64,000 nt of DNA, from assembly GCA_022577435.1 (NCBI GenBank), contig JAKOON010000020.1, positions 9,825,324 through 9,889,323 on the forward strand, in the 5' to 3' direction. This DNA is from Embiotoca jacksoni (taxonomy: Eukaryota; Chordata; Actinopteri; Embiotocidae). The notes beneath the pieces are model-generated. The model searched no databases. It saw only the letters and a list, made by a program, of their open reading frames with translations, and was not told the DNA's origin. This document shows positions 45,563 to 58,686 of this stretch, one piece after another (position 1 is the stretch's first letter; every line of letters begins with the position of its first letter). Both the position numbers and the translations under genes were made by a program.

Positions 45563-47432
45563 CTGTGGAACAGCAGTGACAGCCATGGTTTCATACATCA
45601 CATGTTGCATATTAATAGCATCATGCATACTGAATGAAGGCAAAGGTGTTGTGTTATATCTCCACCATTTTGAGATATTAGTTTTTTTTTCTTCCTGACA
45701 ACAACTTCTGGATATGTAATGTTGATGAACAAAAATTACTTTTATGATTTTAATCAATACCAAGAGAGAATTTAATTATATTTTGAAGTTTTTTTTTTTT
45801 ATTGGGCTAGGTTGTGTTAGTGCATTTCACATGTAATACTTTCCAACTTTGAAATGTTTTTTGGGACTGCATGAACATCTAAAACAGTAGTTGTGTGCTC
45901 AGACTTGTATAAAATAAAATGATATGAGAGAAGAGCGTGTCCTTTTTAGGATTTGGAGAAGCATTTGGATTGGGACCATCCAGTCAAGCCTATTATGACA
46001 TGTTCAGTCTTGAGACGGTGAGGATCTGAATTGGGACACGTCGTAAAGCCCTGAAGCAGAGGGAAGTGATTTAAACGCAGCATGTCAGTTTGTGCTCTCT
46101 GAATGATAATTTGGGTCAGCATTTAACTTTTCTAGGCAGCGAGTCACATGCATTGAAAGCATATTTGTTCTTATAGATCACCGATTATTTTCTTTCTCTA
46201 AAAATCTTGTTTGGTCAGTCTGTCCTTTTCAACAAAAAGGGGAGTCATTCACTGTAATAACCTGACATCCACATTGCCATTGTGCCTGGAAAATCATCTC
46301 AATTCACTGGGGAATGGCAAATTTGATTAACACTGATGAGATCTGTTGGTTTACCATCCGTACAAAACCAATTGTAAACATTGCCCCCTGATTAAATCCT
46401 AATAAAGCCTCACAATACTTCTGTTTGTTTTCTGCTATAATTGAAAAAGAAATGAACAATCCAAATCCAGTTTTTTGAACAGTTGTTTAGTGCACGACAA
46501 TTGAAACCGCAACAGATTTGGTTCAAATACAATTCTCTTTTATCAACAGAATCTGAGGCCTCTCTCCTCCCGGCACGAAAAAAATCTCCAAGGCATGAAG
46601 GACACAACAGCAAGCTAAAGCAAGTCAGCCAGTTAGGGCAGTGGCAGCCTCGCTGAGCATGGCTTAGCTCTGCCTAACTCAGCATTATCAGGACTGACAC
46701 ATTGGTTGGGCACTCCACCTCATGTTGCCAGCAGTGCCAGTGCTGGCCTCACCTCTGCCAGGTGGCTCCAGCACCTGGTGGAGCTCCTGGGCTACTTCAG
46801 AGGTTCAGAGCTGCTCACTGAGAAATAGGTTTGATACCACTTGCATGAAAAAGAGACAGATAACAGGGAGCAAGCCAGAGTTTGTGAGGGTGTTACTTAC
46901 TGTTCAGCTATGTAGGGTGGTGAACACTTGTTTGTTTATGACTTCTCTGAGAGCGCTGTGCGTGTCATTGGCAAAAAGCCTGCCAGACGGATCAATGATG
47001 AGGAGTTGCTGCTGCAGCAGCCACGCTAGACATGCCCTGATTTAATTTGCCTGCTCTCCCTGGATGAGGTTAATACTTTGATTCTGATGCTACTGCACTC
47101 GAAGCAAATCAAAAGTCCTCCTGCCTGGATTATAATGACATTATTTAATAATTGTATTATATTAATCAACACATAATAGCATATTAGTGAGTAAATGAGT
47201 CAATGAACTACAACGGATCTGACAGTCAGCTTATCTGCTCACTGAGTAGAAATAAATTGCAATGCTTTTCTTTTTGGTTTCGGCTTATATTATTTATTTA
47301 AAAAGTAGAAATATAAAAAGGACAAAAGTGATACAAACTGTGAAGGTGATACAAACCAACTCCTCTGAAGAGGGTTTAAAACAAATAATGAGAGCAAGAT
47401 TTCTTCTGTTAAAACCAAGAAGCTGCCAACAG
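45563..47432. other. Non-coding DNA, no gene seen
   Basis: Includes a short strong hairpin CCAGGTG/CACCTGG with a 7- to 9-nt loop at about 46757-46779 in a GC-richer patch (46700-46810), and an AT-rich patch near 47140-47180. No recognised gene. Confidence 0.58.
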
Positions 47433-47916
47433 TGCTGTCACCCATTGGTTTGTGAACTGCCGTCCAGCCTCCAGTTTAAGATTTTGGCTGTCATCATCTT
47501 GCTATTTTGGAGTCAGAAGAGACCATAGTTGGATGTGGTGGGGAGGAGCGAAGGGTGGATCTGACTCGATCTGACAGGAATCCAACAACACTACGCTCCA
47601 CCTACCTATAGTGGAAACCTGACTGGACCACGGGGCTCTCAATCAAAAAGACACGCCCCCAAAAACACATCTCTTTGATGCTTATTTTCTAATTAATGAT
47701 GGTATTATTTTTAGATGGCGCACCAGAAAACTAATAAGGAGTGACTTTAGCGAACAACACTATTATGACCTGTGGAAAAAAAATTATTGACTTTGTGTTT
47801 GATGACAGAAGATTAATGGGAGTCTATGGAGCCAGAGCCTTTTTGAAGCCGACCCCGAGTGACCCTCTCTGGTATTGCAGTTCATGGCACTTCCGCGTTG
47901 GCCTCATTTTTTATCT
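47433..47916 (+). mobile_element. Dispersed repeat, copy A
   Basis: Aligns by eye with 58687-59170. Shared blocks include CTAATTAATGATGG, ACCAGAAAACTAATAAGGAG followed by TGACTTTAGCGAA, CTATGGA then CCAGAGCCTTTTTGAAGCC, GGTATTGCAGTT and GGCACTTC. The open frames in it (47741-47965, 47859-48113) are not conserved as frames in the other copy, so it is non-coding. It resembles a teleost DNA-transposon-derived repeat with CCATAGACTGTATA-type ends, although copy A lacks visible ends. Confidence 0.75.
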
Positions 47917-50900
47917 TCCTCTGCTTCACCTTCTTACGAAAGCTGATTTCTACTCAAAAGTTTAGAAGCCAACATCTAAAGAATTTTGAAAAGTATAATT
48001 TTGGTGAGTTTTTTGGAATAAAAGCTCAGCTGATATGCTTCTCTAACCACTTTAAGCCATGCATTCATCCTTGTGCTCCACATGGTTACACCACTCATTC
48101 CCTGAAGGTTTAGAAACACATAGAAAAACATCAGAAGAGAGCGATGCTAGTGGGATACACAGTGAGCTCAGATTCCCATTTGAAGCATCTATTTTTAGAC
48201 TCTATGAAACAGATCTGCCTCTAGTGACTGTAAAAGCATTGTAACAGCAATAAATATAGAGAATGAGTAGGAGCTGAGTATTTACTCTCCTGCAAATATC
48301 CACAGCACAGAATCATTGCTGCAGTATTAAGAGGGTTGGGAAACCAAGGACAGCCTTCTAACACTTCAATAAAGACATTCATGAACTCAACTTTTCCCGT
48401 GGATCTAATAAGTCTAAAGGTCTAATAGCCTGGAGTGCTTTCCTTTCAGGTGAATGCGCTTGTTCTAACAGGTGCTTAATAATAGAGAGGGAACGCAGTG
48501 GAAATGGGGATACAAGCCTCTGAGCCACTGTAAGCAGGTACATGGAACACAATAGGATTAGAGAATAGATTGATCCTGGCTTTGTGAGCTGCCGTTTAGC
48601 CAGATTACCACAGCCACCGTTTTATTGTGTGGAAATTGGACAGAAATTTGTTTTCAATTTCCCAACCATTTGAATTGCATTTGGGCATGCCTGCTTTCTG
48701 TGTGCGACACAGAGGAGAGGCGGGGAGAGGAGAAATGTGCTCTCTACAGTTTCATAGGATTAACCAGTTTCCCTGACATGATTGAGTCACAAGTGGCACT
48801 AAATCAACTGTATTCATTTGAAAGCCTGACATGAAATATGGAGACTTACAGAGTTGCAACAAACTGGGCACGCAAGTTTGACACTAACTTAAAGGAGTAG
48901 TGTTGAATATCCTTGTGTGCAACTTTAAATGACTTCCATAAGACTCATTTTTCACATACAAAGTGCAACCTATATCGATTGTATGCAGACTGAGAACAGG
49001 TCACTGGAGCTGCGTTTATTTTCTGTCACTTCCTCAGCAACTGTTGAAGCATGTATGCATAAGAGTTTAATAACAGAAATATGCAGTTTCCACACGCTTT
49101 GTCTGAAACGCACATGCTGCAGATTTGGGGAAAACCAACGTGCGTTTGCGGGCATAAATTCTTGCTAATTATGTGTTGTTCATTTTAGGATGTTTTGCCT
49201 GCATCTGAAAATTGATAGCAGAAGTGAATAGTGAATATGAAACACAAAAAGAAGATGGAATAATGAGGTCCCAAACCGTGTATGAGGCCGCTCTAACTTC
49301 TGAATCCCATTCAACAATTAATAATGGCTATGACGGCAGTCTTTTCCTGACCCAACCTCAGTAAGTTATTAGTTTTGGAAATCTTTCTAGAAAGAATATT
49401 ATGCATCCTGGTAGAAAGTTTGGACAGCTATGATGCTGAAACATCACTGTGGGAATATTTTGTCTTGACTACTTTTGTAATAGCTCACAATACTTTTCTT
49501 TCATTCCTCTTGATCTATTGTTACCGTGTTGGTCAAGCCCAGTTATGATACGCTGACATTTTAGAGATTCACCCAGAGGTACTACAGAAGACTGAGCCCA
49601 GCTAGAATTTGGCTGTCATGATAACGGCTGTGACACAAGTTTAGATTGGGCGTTACAATAACTACCTGCACGGGATTGTGTGTGTGAAGTAAATTGTGTG
49701 GTTGTGATAGTAAACCTATTGTACTCCTGACTCTCTTTCTTAATTAAATCAGGCCTGATAAACACTGTCTTGGCTGATACAGTGGCCACTGCAGCCATAT
49801 CAGGCATGTATCTGCTTACAGTAGATTCGGCCATAAATATATTGTGAGCAGTAACCATATCCATAGCCATAACTTCAACCCCCACAGCCAAGTGGAGCAG
49901 CTGCAGCTGTGCTCATGCCAGCATCTGAATCCGAGTCCAGCCTTTTCAAAAGAAGGAGTGAGAGATAAATCCATAAAATGTCACATCTTCTCTCTTTTCT
50001 GGAATATTTGCTGGGTGTTTTCCTAAACTAGTAGTGTATTATAACTGGACTGGACTAACACACTGATTGTTCGTGGATCGGGCGAAGAAACACAAATGTT
50101 AACCTAAGATCAGCTAAAAGCTATAGTGTAGAGAATACAAAGTATGTTCGCAAAAAACTAAAAAAATTAACAATTAAAAAAAACAACAACAACACTGGCA
50201 GTTGATGTTAAAACGTGTTTTCATTGCACAGGTTTCATAAAATCACTCTTTATAACTGTGAGAGTTCTGCTTTAAACTCGGCTAAACTGAGGGTTTAAAT
50301 GTTCTGTTTACATTTCATAGGTATAGGAACGCTGACGATCCCTAACACTAGAATTTATTTTTGGGCCAGTGTACAGCACATCAATTTGATGAGATGAAGC
50401 TCTTCTCTAATTTGTAATCCCACTTCATGGTTAGACTGATAAGACAGCTGTATTATTGCATAAAAGTGTTGCCTGGCGCTGCTTAACCCGCACTCAACTC
50501 CCCTCACATTGTCTGACTTCAATGTGCAGGAGTCATGCCGTGTATTGAAAAAGCTCAGCATGCCGCACATATCCATCCATTTGTTATTATTATTTGAATT
50601 GCATTGGACTGTGGTGACTGCGAATTGGAAATGGGAAGGCGAAGCTGAGACCACCTCAGCCCCAGTATTTTAGGCACGGTTCTGCCTCAGTGAGCCAGGC
50701 TGATTGGGATGCAGCGGGGTCTCTGCCTTTCTTTCCCTCTTGCTTTCTCCCAGTGTCTCCTGTTCTGCTCGGCCTGAAACAGACATTCTGATGAAAAACA
50801 GAGGGGGCCAAAATGTTTATGAAGGCAGGGCACATGCAGGAACACCCGCAATCACGGAGTACATGTCTTGTGTTTCTGTGCAGTGCATACACAAAAGTGC

Positions 50901-51266
50901 TTTCGGCGGAGTTGCTAACAAACCCAGAATTTCAATACTGTTCCTATGCTGAAGGAAAAAAAAAAATCAGTTCAATATTTAGTTCAATAATAGTATTGAG
51001 ATTTCCTTCCAGCATCCCCCCTCAAATTGTAGACTGCACCCAACAAGAAGAAAGATAAGGATAAGGAGACAGATAATAGGAGGAAGGAAGTCTTGAATAG
51101 AGAAGAGCTGCAGTCTGGAGCTTCACTGTGGTTTCCTCTGGCTGCTCAAACCACAACAACAGTGTCAAACTGTCCACCACATCTTAGAGCAGGTCCTGTC
51201 GTACAGCACAGTGCTGCTGCATGTGAACCAGCAGAGGCTGGTTATCACAGTGAGTAAAAATGACAT
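47917..51266. other. Long non-coding stretch, no gene seen
   Basis: No recognised transposon or exon. On the minus strand about 49810-49890 a short TATGGN-type hexamer run gives Tyr-Gly repeats broken by stops. CAA and A runs lie near 50180-50195. Small frames at 48625-49168 and 50355-51058 lack known domains. Confidence 0.57.
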
Positions 51267-51274
51267 TTAATAAC

Positions 51275-51783
51275 TAGGGTGACCAGGTGTCCCACTTTAT
51301 ACAGGACTGCAGCATCATCCTTTGTCCTGTGTGCCACATATTGTGACGATGTCCCACATTTTGATTGGCTCTTTTCTAGAATCTGGAAATACAGCTACAA
51401 CAAAGCAATTCCCACAGAAACCCTAAGATGACTAACAGACCGATTAGGAAACAGCAGCTAAAATAACTCTTGTTTACCTGACTGTGCAGCCCTCCCAATC
51501 ATACAGGTCAGCAGACTGTGATAAGAAGTTAGCGCCGCATAATACTGTTTACCGCAAAACCTTATCTTCCTTTTATGCTTACTGTGTTTATGTGTGAGAG
51601 TTTGGAAGGATGCATTGAAATAAAATATTTTGTTTTGGTAAAGGCCTAACCTTCACCGTCTATTTGAATGTTTTTATTTTTGATAGACATAGAAATGTTA
51701 GACTACCTCTCAGCATTGGTTACGTGTCCCACACAAACATACTCTTTGCCCCGCATTTGGTTTGTTGGGATCTATCCACCCTA
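51275..51783. mobile_element. Complete non-autonomous hAT-like element (509 bp)
   Basis: The left end reads TAGGGTGACCAGGTGTCCCA. The right end read on the minus strand is TAGGGTGGATAGATCCCA, an imperfect inverted repeat. The flanks TTAATAAC (51267-51274) and TTAATACC (51784-51791) agree at 7 of 8 positions, an 8-bp target duplication as expected for hAT. The interior repeats the theme of GTCCCAC words (near 51298, 51350 and 51728) and has no transposase frame. TAGGGTGACCA termini are known from a widespread vertebrate hAT-derived family. Confidence 0.76.
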
Positions 51784-51791
51784 TTAATACC

Positions 51792-53543
51792 ATATATTTT
51801 TATGATATTTTTTCCCAGCTATTATTAGTGGAGGATAAAAGGCATGTTGGTAAATATCATATATCCCACCATGAAGCAAAATGCAGGGATAAAGGGACTG
51901 ATTGTGGTACAAAAAAAATAGAATCCTAATTCCTGGATTGGATGAACTAGGAATGAACAATAACATACTAGCCAACAGCTGTAGAGGCTTCAATTAAGGA
52001 AAAAAGAAAAAAATCCCAACAGCCTAAAGGTATAGAATGCAAACACAACCATCCACGAACAGGGAAAGAGCTCTTGGAGTTGAGCAAACGAAGCAGGTGG
52101 CGTCCCTCTGGCCCTGTAAATCTGTGAAGGTGTACGTTTGGTATTAACTCGACAATTTCACAGATATGCTTTCTACTGCATGTGTTTTGCTTTATGTGGT
52201 TTCTTCCCCAAAAGTCACCCCCTCCCCAAAAGAAACATTGAATATTTCTCATTTGTTGTTACATTTGTGATGTTTTCCTTGTTCCTCACGTACCTTGGAA
52301 ACTGTTAACATCGATGTTGAAGTGAAAATTAGGGCCATTGTGACAGAGGGAATACAGCTCCAAGAGCAAATATCAAATAAATAACACACACACACTCGCA
52401 CATAGTGTGTCCGTGTGTCAGTCTCTTGTGAAGCCCCGTACCTGGCCTCATCCTTCTCAGCATCTTTCTTCTTCTCACACCATTCTGTCACTGGCTGCCT
52501 GGCTGTTTTCTTGTCTCTCCTTTCGAGCTAAATATCACTGTGCCCTCTCTTTTGATTGCACATTTCACTGAAAGGTTTACTGAACACTGGAGTCACCAAC
52601 CTGTGGCCAAAAAATGAAGTGGGATTAAAAGGAGTAAAGATTGCTTTTTCTGTACATGCTGTGCTGACACACTTTCATCTACTGTCTCGATCGCACCGAT
52701 ACTGATGGAGACCGAGTCATGTTCACTTGCAGTCTTGACTTTGTTTCCAAGTCAAGTGCTTTTCACTTCACTTTGAGATGTGAAGATGAGATTATAAGAT
52801 GTGCGCCCCCAGTGTCTTCTTGATCTATAAACCGACACGTTATGAGGAGTCAGCCAGGCTTACGATGAAGATTAACCCCACATTGTTCTCTTTGTGTTTG
52901 TGTATATCGCTCTGTAGCCCAAACGTTGTGGAGAACAAAACACCTTCGGAACATGGCCAGGATTATCATCATCTCCATGGCGACTGTCTCCTCCACCTCT
53001 CGCTCCTTCCCTCTACTCCTTCACTTTCTCTGTGTGGGTAATCTGTGGCATTCGCACTGCAGCAGCTGCTCATTCATCTCCCTTCCCTGCCACAAAATCT
53101 GAATTCTGAAATTGCAAAATAAGTAATAAACAAGATTGACTGCAGCTTCCCTATTGATTGCTGCTCCAATGTGCGCGCATGATTTGTAATACCACCCCTT
53201 TACCCATTCAGCTCCTTCTCATCCTCCGACAACAGCGCCCGGTCGCCAGGCCACATAGACAAGGCAAATTATGATGGGATAGGAATCAATTTCTAAGATG
53301 TTAAGCTCCTTGTTCTCCCTTGGCTATAGGGGTTTAGAAGTGAAAGGAATCATGTACTCAGAAAAAGACACAAAAAAAACCCCTCAATTATGCTTTTCAT
53401 CTCAGGGTGATTGTACCAGACACCAGCATGCTTCCACTGAGTAACAGTGCCCACAACAAGATACAACTGCAAGTCTGAATATGACTTCACACTTCAATAT
53501 TCATAACTTGCTCCGCAATGAGTTGAATGTTGCTGTTTATGCT
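51792..53543. other. Non-coding DNA, no gene seen
   Basis: A short (CA)n of six units lies near 52384-52396. At 53193-53211 a pyrimidine run and CAG are followed by a frame reading SSFSSSDNSARSPGHIDK to a stop near 53297; there is no donor and no known family, so it is not called an exon. Confidence 0.55.
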
Positions 53544-53547
53544 CTAA

Positions 53548-54014
53548 AGGCCCCATACTGTATAAATTCAGATTTACATTTCTTTTTTTGTTATATAAAG
53601 CAGGTCTAGGAGCTATATTAATGCTGTGAAAGTGAAGAAAGCGTACATACAGCAACTGCGCTGTTTGGGCTTGTGTAAGTCATATGTCCGCCATCAGCAT
53701 GTCCCACTGTCCAACCTTTTCTGAGGAACAAAACAGTCCACAGTCATTCTGTTGTGGAGGTAGCAAGCTACAATAGCTGTGGTTGGCCTGGATGTGCGTC
53801 ACTCAGAAAACAGACAATCAGAAGAGAGGGTCAATGTGCCTTAAAGACACATTGATACCAAAACAGTCTGTTTTGGGTAGACTTTCAGAGAAACGCTTAA
53901 GAGATGGAAAACTATATTGAGATGTTTTTTTTACTAATTCAAATAACAGAAATGTCTTATTTCTATTATCAAGAGAGCAAATAAACAACCTGAAAACTGT
54001 AAAATATGAGACCT
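53548..54014. mobile_element. TTAA-type MITE, about 467 bp
   Basis: The left end AGGCCCCATACTGTATA and the right end, read on the minus strand as AGGTCTCATATTTTACA, are imperfect inverted repeats. The flanks CTAA (53544-53547) and TTAA (54015-54018) suggest a TTAA target duplication with one change. The interior contains GACAATCAGAAGAGAGGG and CCTTAAAGACA, words also seen in related form at 59195-59400. No transposase is present. The family type (piggyBac-like) is inferred from the TTAA. Confidence 0.66.
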
Positions 54015-54335
54015 TTAACTGGAAAACAGCCTCGTCTTTTTATTGTTCCTTGATTAACGAAGACCACTTCTTGCAGCTCCAGTTGCTCTTTGCAGCATCT
54101 ACCTCTCAGGAATAACACTTCTAAAACATAGAGGACAATGTATAGAGCCGTGCTCTCCTTAATGGAAATGAGGTTAGACTGTAGACTTTAGACTACGTGC
54201 CTGCTTGAGTCTCATTGTGACATTTTTCAGATGTGTGCACTGACATAAGACAACCCCCCATTTGACACAGTGTGTAGTGACAATTTGTTTTTTGCCAGGG
54301 ACCAAAGACTTTGATTTGTTATTCACAGATAACAG

Positions 54336-54342
54336 CGTGTGT

Positions 54343-54402
<60 letters not shown>

Positions 54403-54432
54403 GTGTTGTGTGTGTGTGTGTGTGTGTGCGTG
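54336..54432 (+). repeat. (GT)n microsatellite, interrupted
   Basis: A long GT array with two TTG interruptions near 54400-54410 and a GTGGTG start. Frames through it are artefacts. Confidence 0.97.
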
Positions 54433-57400
54433 CATTCAGCATGCTTGCTGCTATACATGAGCAGAGAAGAGAAAGAGGGGAAAGAGAGAGAAAGAAATAA
54501 GAGTATTTTCGTTGCCAGGGCTAAATTCCACCGTGCACCGCCAGACATTTAAGTCCAATGAGATGCAGAATCCCCCCCCTTTTTTTTTCCTACTTCTTTT
54601 TCTCTTGGTTATGCTTCCGCTCCTCTTATTACCATGTTTACAACTTGTTGGCGCTCTGAAAGCTATGTTGGCTTTGGTAGCGGCGGCATGGAAAATAAAA
54701 GGGAAGGAATTTTGAAAACATGTCAGTGAGTGCGCTGATATAAGAGGATCAGACATGCAAGAGTGGAATTGGGCCCTTAAGCATTCCAAAAGAGAATAAA
54801 GGGCGAATTATCATTTAATCCCACCCTGGTCAGTTACAAGTAAAAGGATGAGTGGAGAGAAGAAGGGTTCATTTGTGGTACAAAGGGAAGGGAACAGTGC
54901 ACTGGGAATGGTATCAGACAAAGGCTTGTGGCGTGGGAGGATGAGGAAGATGGTGGTGGAGGGGTCATGCATCCATCTGTAAGGCAGTAAACAACAGCGG
55001 AGCCACTCGAGTAGAACAGGTAGAAAAGTTCTTCTTTCCTCACATTCCCCCGAAGAGAATCAGCTTCTTCTCCATATTTTATCACTTGTAGACTCAGCGA
55101 GCAGCGCGGCGATGACAGGGACAAGAGCCAGAACAATGTGAGACGAGCAGAAAATTCTGATTCATTCACTTTCAAAATGTGTTTGACTTGCATTGCTACG
55201 AGATCATGAATTTCGAGAGTTTGCCTGCAACAGAGTGGAGTCATGGTGTTTTTTTTTGTTGCAATATTTCGGGGTCCCTGTTTACTGTCATGCATGAGAA
55301 AGCAGATTTTGCACGCCAGTCCTCTGTGAAAAATATATGTTGTACTGTAGATCATCACTTACAGTTTTCGGCATACAAACAGCTGTATGGGTTTCATTTG
55401 CAAAATGGCCTCATGTCACAACACTGGTCTGAATAAAAGTTAAACATGATTCACTGTAATGCATTGAGATAAGGATAGAAGTAATGTCAGTGAGTGCGGG
55501 CCTGTTTGTTTCATTATGAGAGGGCTGCAGAGATTGTGAGAGGCACAGGAAGAGATAGTGAATGTGTGCGTGTTGAATCCATCGCTGACTATCTCACTTG
55601 TGAACATAAAACATCCCATAACAGGAGAGGTAGGCTCTGATACGCACTGTCGAATAAATAAATGTGGCCCTGACTCTTATTTCCTCTATAGGGAAAGACT
55701 TGTAAACAATAACGAGAGGCTTTGTTTGATCAGGGAGGTAAAGCTTTCCCATCCAAGGAAACATACAGACATGGCCCTGCTAGTTATGCCGAGGTTGTTC
55801 TTGCGTGACCAGAAATATATCCAAGGAGACCGATGGGAGGCGATGCAGGTGCTCTGCAACTGCATGGTAAATCTACAGCTTCCTGATTTACAGGTCCCTC
55901 AACATCCAGGTGCAGGTCCCCATGAATGTAATATCTCCATCAGAGAAATATTATTGAGGGTGAAGAATGTGCTGCTTGTAGACATATAATGACAATGTAT
56001 TTCTGGAGGTGGATAACTGTTTTCTTTGGTCTTTTATCCATGTTTTTATTTTTTATATGTGAATAGTTTTCCAGGTGTAGTAGAGGCACAAAACTGAAGC
56101 TCAGACTGTCCCTTCACCATCACTTCTAACATACAAAATTTACTCTCAATGTTCCATTTATGGAGGTGTTTAGTTGTGTCTGAATCATTTCTTAGTGTAG
56201 AAATATATTCTTCCACCTTTTTGTCAATATGTATGCCCGGAACATGATGATTTTGTGAAGCCTCGGGGCCTAAACAATCCTTTTTTCCCATAAGTATTAA
56301 CCACATTTATCAATAAATAAAGACTTTAGTCTTTAATAGTTCCAAAGTCTTAGTCAGTACATGTCAATTATGCAGGGTAATGAAAGGTCATCAATGTTGA
56401 GGAGCAAATTGAAGTTGCAGAAAATTAAACTGACAACTTAACACAAGACAAAGATGGCAGTGAGAGAGAGACTTTTGGAAACTGACTTGATCTCCAAAAT
56501 GCTTTGTGTCATTCTGCTCACCGTTTCTCCTTGGCTGATTAGGCGCCATTGGCAGAATCTTTTCTTTTTTTTTTTTCACTTCAATTTAAAATTTTCAAGC
56601 CCCGACTCATGCCGTATTACCATTATCACTAACTGCGAGACTCCATCGAGCTGTCTGGTACCTGCGGACATGCGTGAAAATTGCTGCAAAATGCTAGTCT
56701 AAATGTAAATGGACTCAGGTAATTGTTATCTTTTGTGAGTGGAACTTTTCTCATTGACTACTCTTTTTAGCGTATTCAGATTTTTTTCATTCAGCATAAT
56801 TTGAATTTAATGCCACAGACGCATGGTGAAATAGGGTCATACAACCTGTTAAAAAATGTGTTTTAGACACTTTAACCTCTGTGTTTGTAAGTGCCTCTTC
56901 CTTTGAATAGAGTATCAACCCCAGTGTTTAGTCTGTGCAAACTATTACAGTTTGTTTGATGATACAACCAATCTATTTATGATGGTAATAACCTCTTCCC
57001 TGTTTTGTTGCGGTCTTGTACAGCATTACTATAAAAAGAGGCCTGCTTATATGCTCCCCAACAAGCTTCTATATCTTTGGCAATACCTGTGTCCCCATCT
57101 GCTCTCAATTTGTTCAACACGGGCAGAAATCTCGATCCTCTAATATCCATTTTTAGAGTAATGTTCCATGAAACATATGATTTTAAGAAATGTGAAATTA
57201 ATTAGCCCAGAAACATGACAGAAAATGTGACTCACAATAGGCAGAAAAATACACAGATAGGATCTGATGGAGCGGTCTTCGTATTGTTTCCTTTTGATCC
57301 GGCTAATGCTAAGCGTGTAAAAGTCTTTCAAAATGCCATGGATTTAGATCATTGCTGCAGATAAGTTTTGACCTTCAATTAGCCAGGTTTGTTTTATTCC

Positions 57401-58686
57401 TTCTACGCCAACCAATCCTGGCCCTTCCAAGCACTCTCTGCCTGCAGTGATTTACTTTTCTTTCTTTTTTTCCCCCTCCGTCTCTTTTTCTCTCCATCGC
57501 TCAAACCCACACACCTCGGAGCAACACCAACTCCCCGCGTGACATGCGTCATGCGCCGAGCATCCACCGCTGATAAGCAAACCCCCCTCAACACAACCAC
57601 CAAAAACTGATTTCAGGTCTCCAAAGCAGAACTGTCCATGGAGGACTATCTCCACAAAGCTGCTACGCATGAGTTGGCGAGCTGTCTCATTGATCTGCCT
57701 TTCCTCACAGTCCAGTCTGGGCATTCACTCCTGTTTGCTACGCCTTAGCGAGTCCACTTTGGAAAACATCACCCATGGGAGAGAGGTGGAGGAGATTTTA
57801 AAAAACTATCTCACGCTCCCCAAGAAATAAACTTTTACTCCAGCCAACCGCTGCAGGCTGCGCGCAGTGATGTCATCTCATAAAATGGTAATTGTATTCG
57901 CGCCATGCAGGGGAAACAAGCAGGGCTTTACATATGGTGCCATGCACAATTAGATGAAGGAGGCTAATCTGGCATTGATGCTAGCACATGCGTTAATACG
58001 GCTGTGTGGGTGCAAGCATGATCTGCATTTAAGTGAAACCATGCATGCTCTCCCACATCATGCCAAAGCTACCTCGTGTATAGACTGCATAAAGTGACAG
58101 GGTTCAAAGTTCACAGCATCTTCCAGGGAATCTCGTATGCCCCTTCACCTACAAAACATACATTAATGCACACCATCTTTCTTGTTCATTCAAACACCAT
58201 TAAAGAGGAGCAATTATACCTTTCCATATTTTCTGTATTTTATATTGAATGTTACATTGTCAGATATTCATATTAATTAAAGGTGGTCAAAGTTTCAAAT
58301 AATGAGGGAATTGCTTTGAGAAAAAGACTGCTCTAAAAACTCGGTTCATGACGAGGTGACATCTCGTGACGGATTTCTTTTTGCGGTCATCCACTACAGG
58401 CACAGCACACCAACAAATCCCAGACCGCTGGTGCAGGAAGACACTAAAATTTACAGTTGTTTGGCAACAGTAGAATAACAATTTACTATCTATATAAGTG
58501 CATTTCCTACACATACACCTATCAAGAGGGATATATACAGAAACAATTTTATATGTGGCTTGTGATTGAAACACTGTTATGTCACATGGATCTTCACACA
58601 ACCCACCCTCATATTCAGCATCAAATTTGGTGATTTCAAGTCAAGAATAAGAAATTATGTTTGTAGGTTTACAGTTTCTTTCTGTC
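54433..58686. other. Long non-coding stretch, no gene seen
   Basis: Includes a C8 run into T9 (54572-54588) and a T10 run near 56566-56577. The minus-strand frame 54834-55358 (174 codons) and the plus-strand frame 55558-55989 (143 codons) are the longest here. Neither has a recognised domain or good splice borders. Confidence 0.57.

Noticed and set aside
46757..46779. CCAGGTG/CACCTGG hairpin as an RNA structure
   Set aside because: Only 7-bp arms in a GC-richer patch; expected by chance at this scale.
53193..53297. Acceptor-like site followed by a short frame SSFSSSDNSARSPGHIDK
   Set aside because: No donor, no recognised family and no polyadenylation context; too weak to call a terminal exon.
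54834..55358. 174-codon open frame, minus strand (longest single-strand frame of its area)
   Set aside because: No recognised domain, no good splice borders, and a Pro/Ser homopolymeric stretch that reflects composition.
55558..55989. 143-codon open frame, plus strand
   Set aside because: Composition is plausible but no family is recognised, and no splice or promoter context was found.
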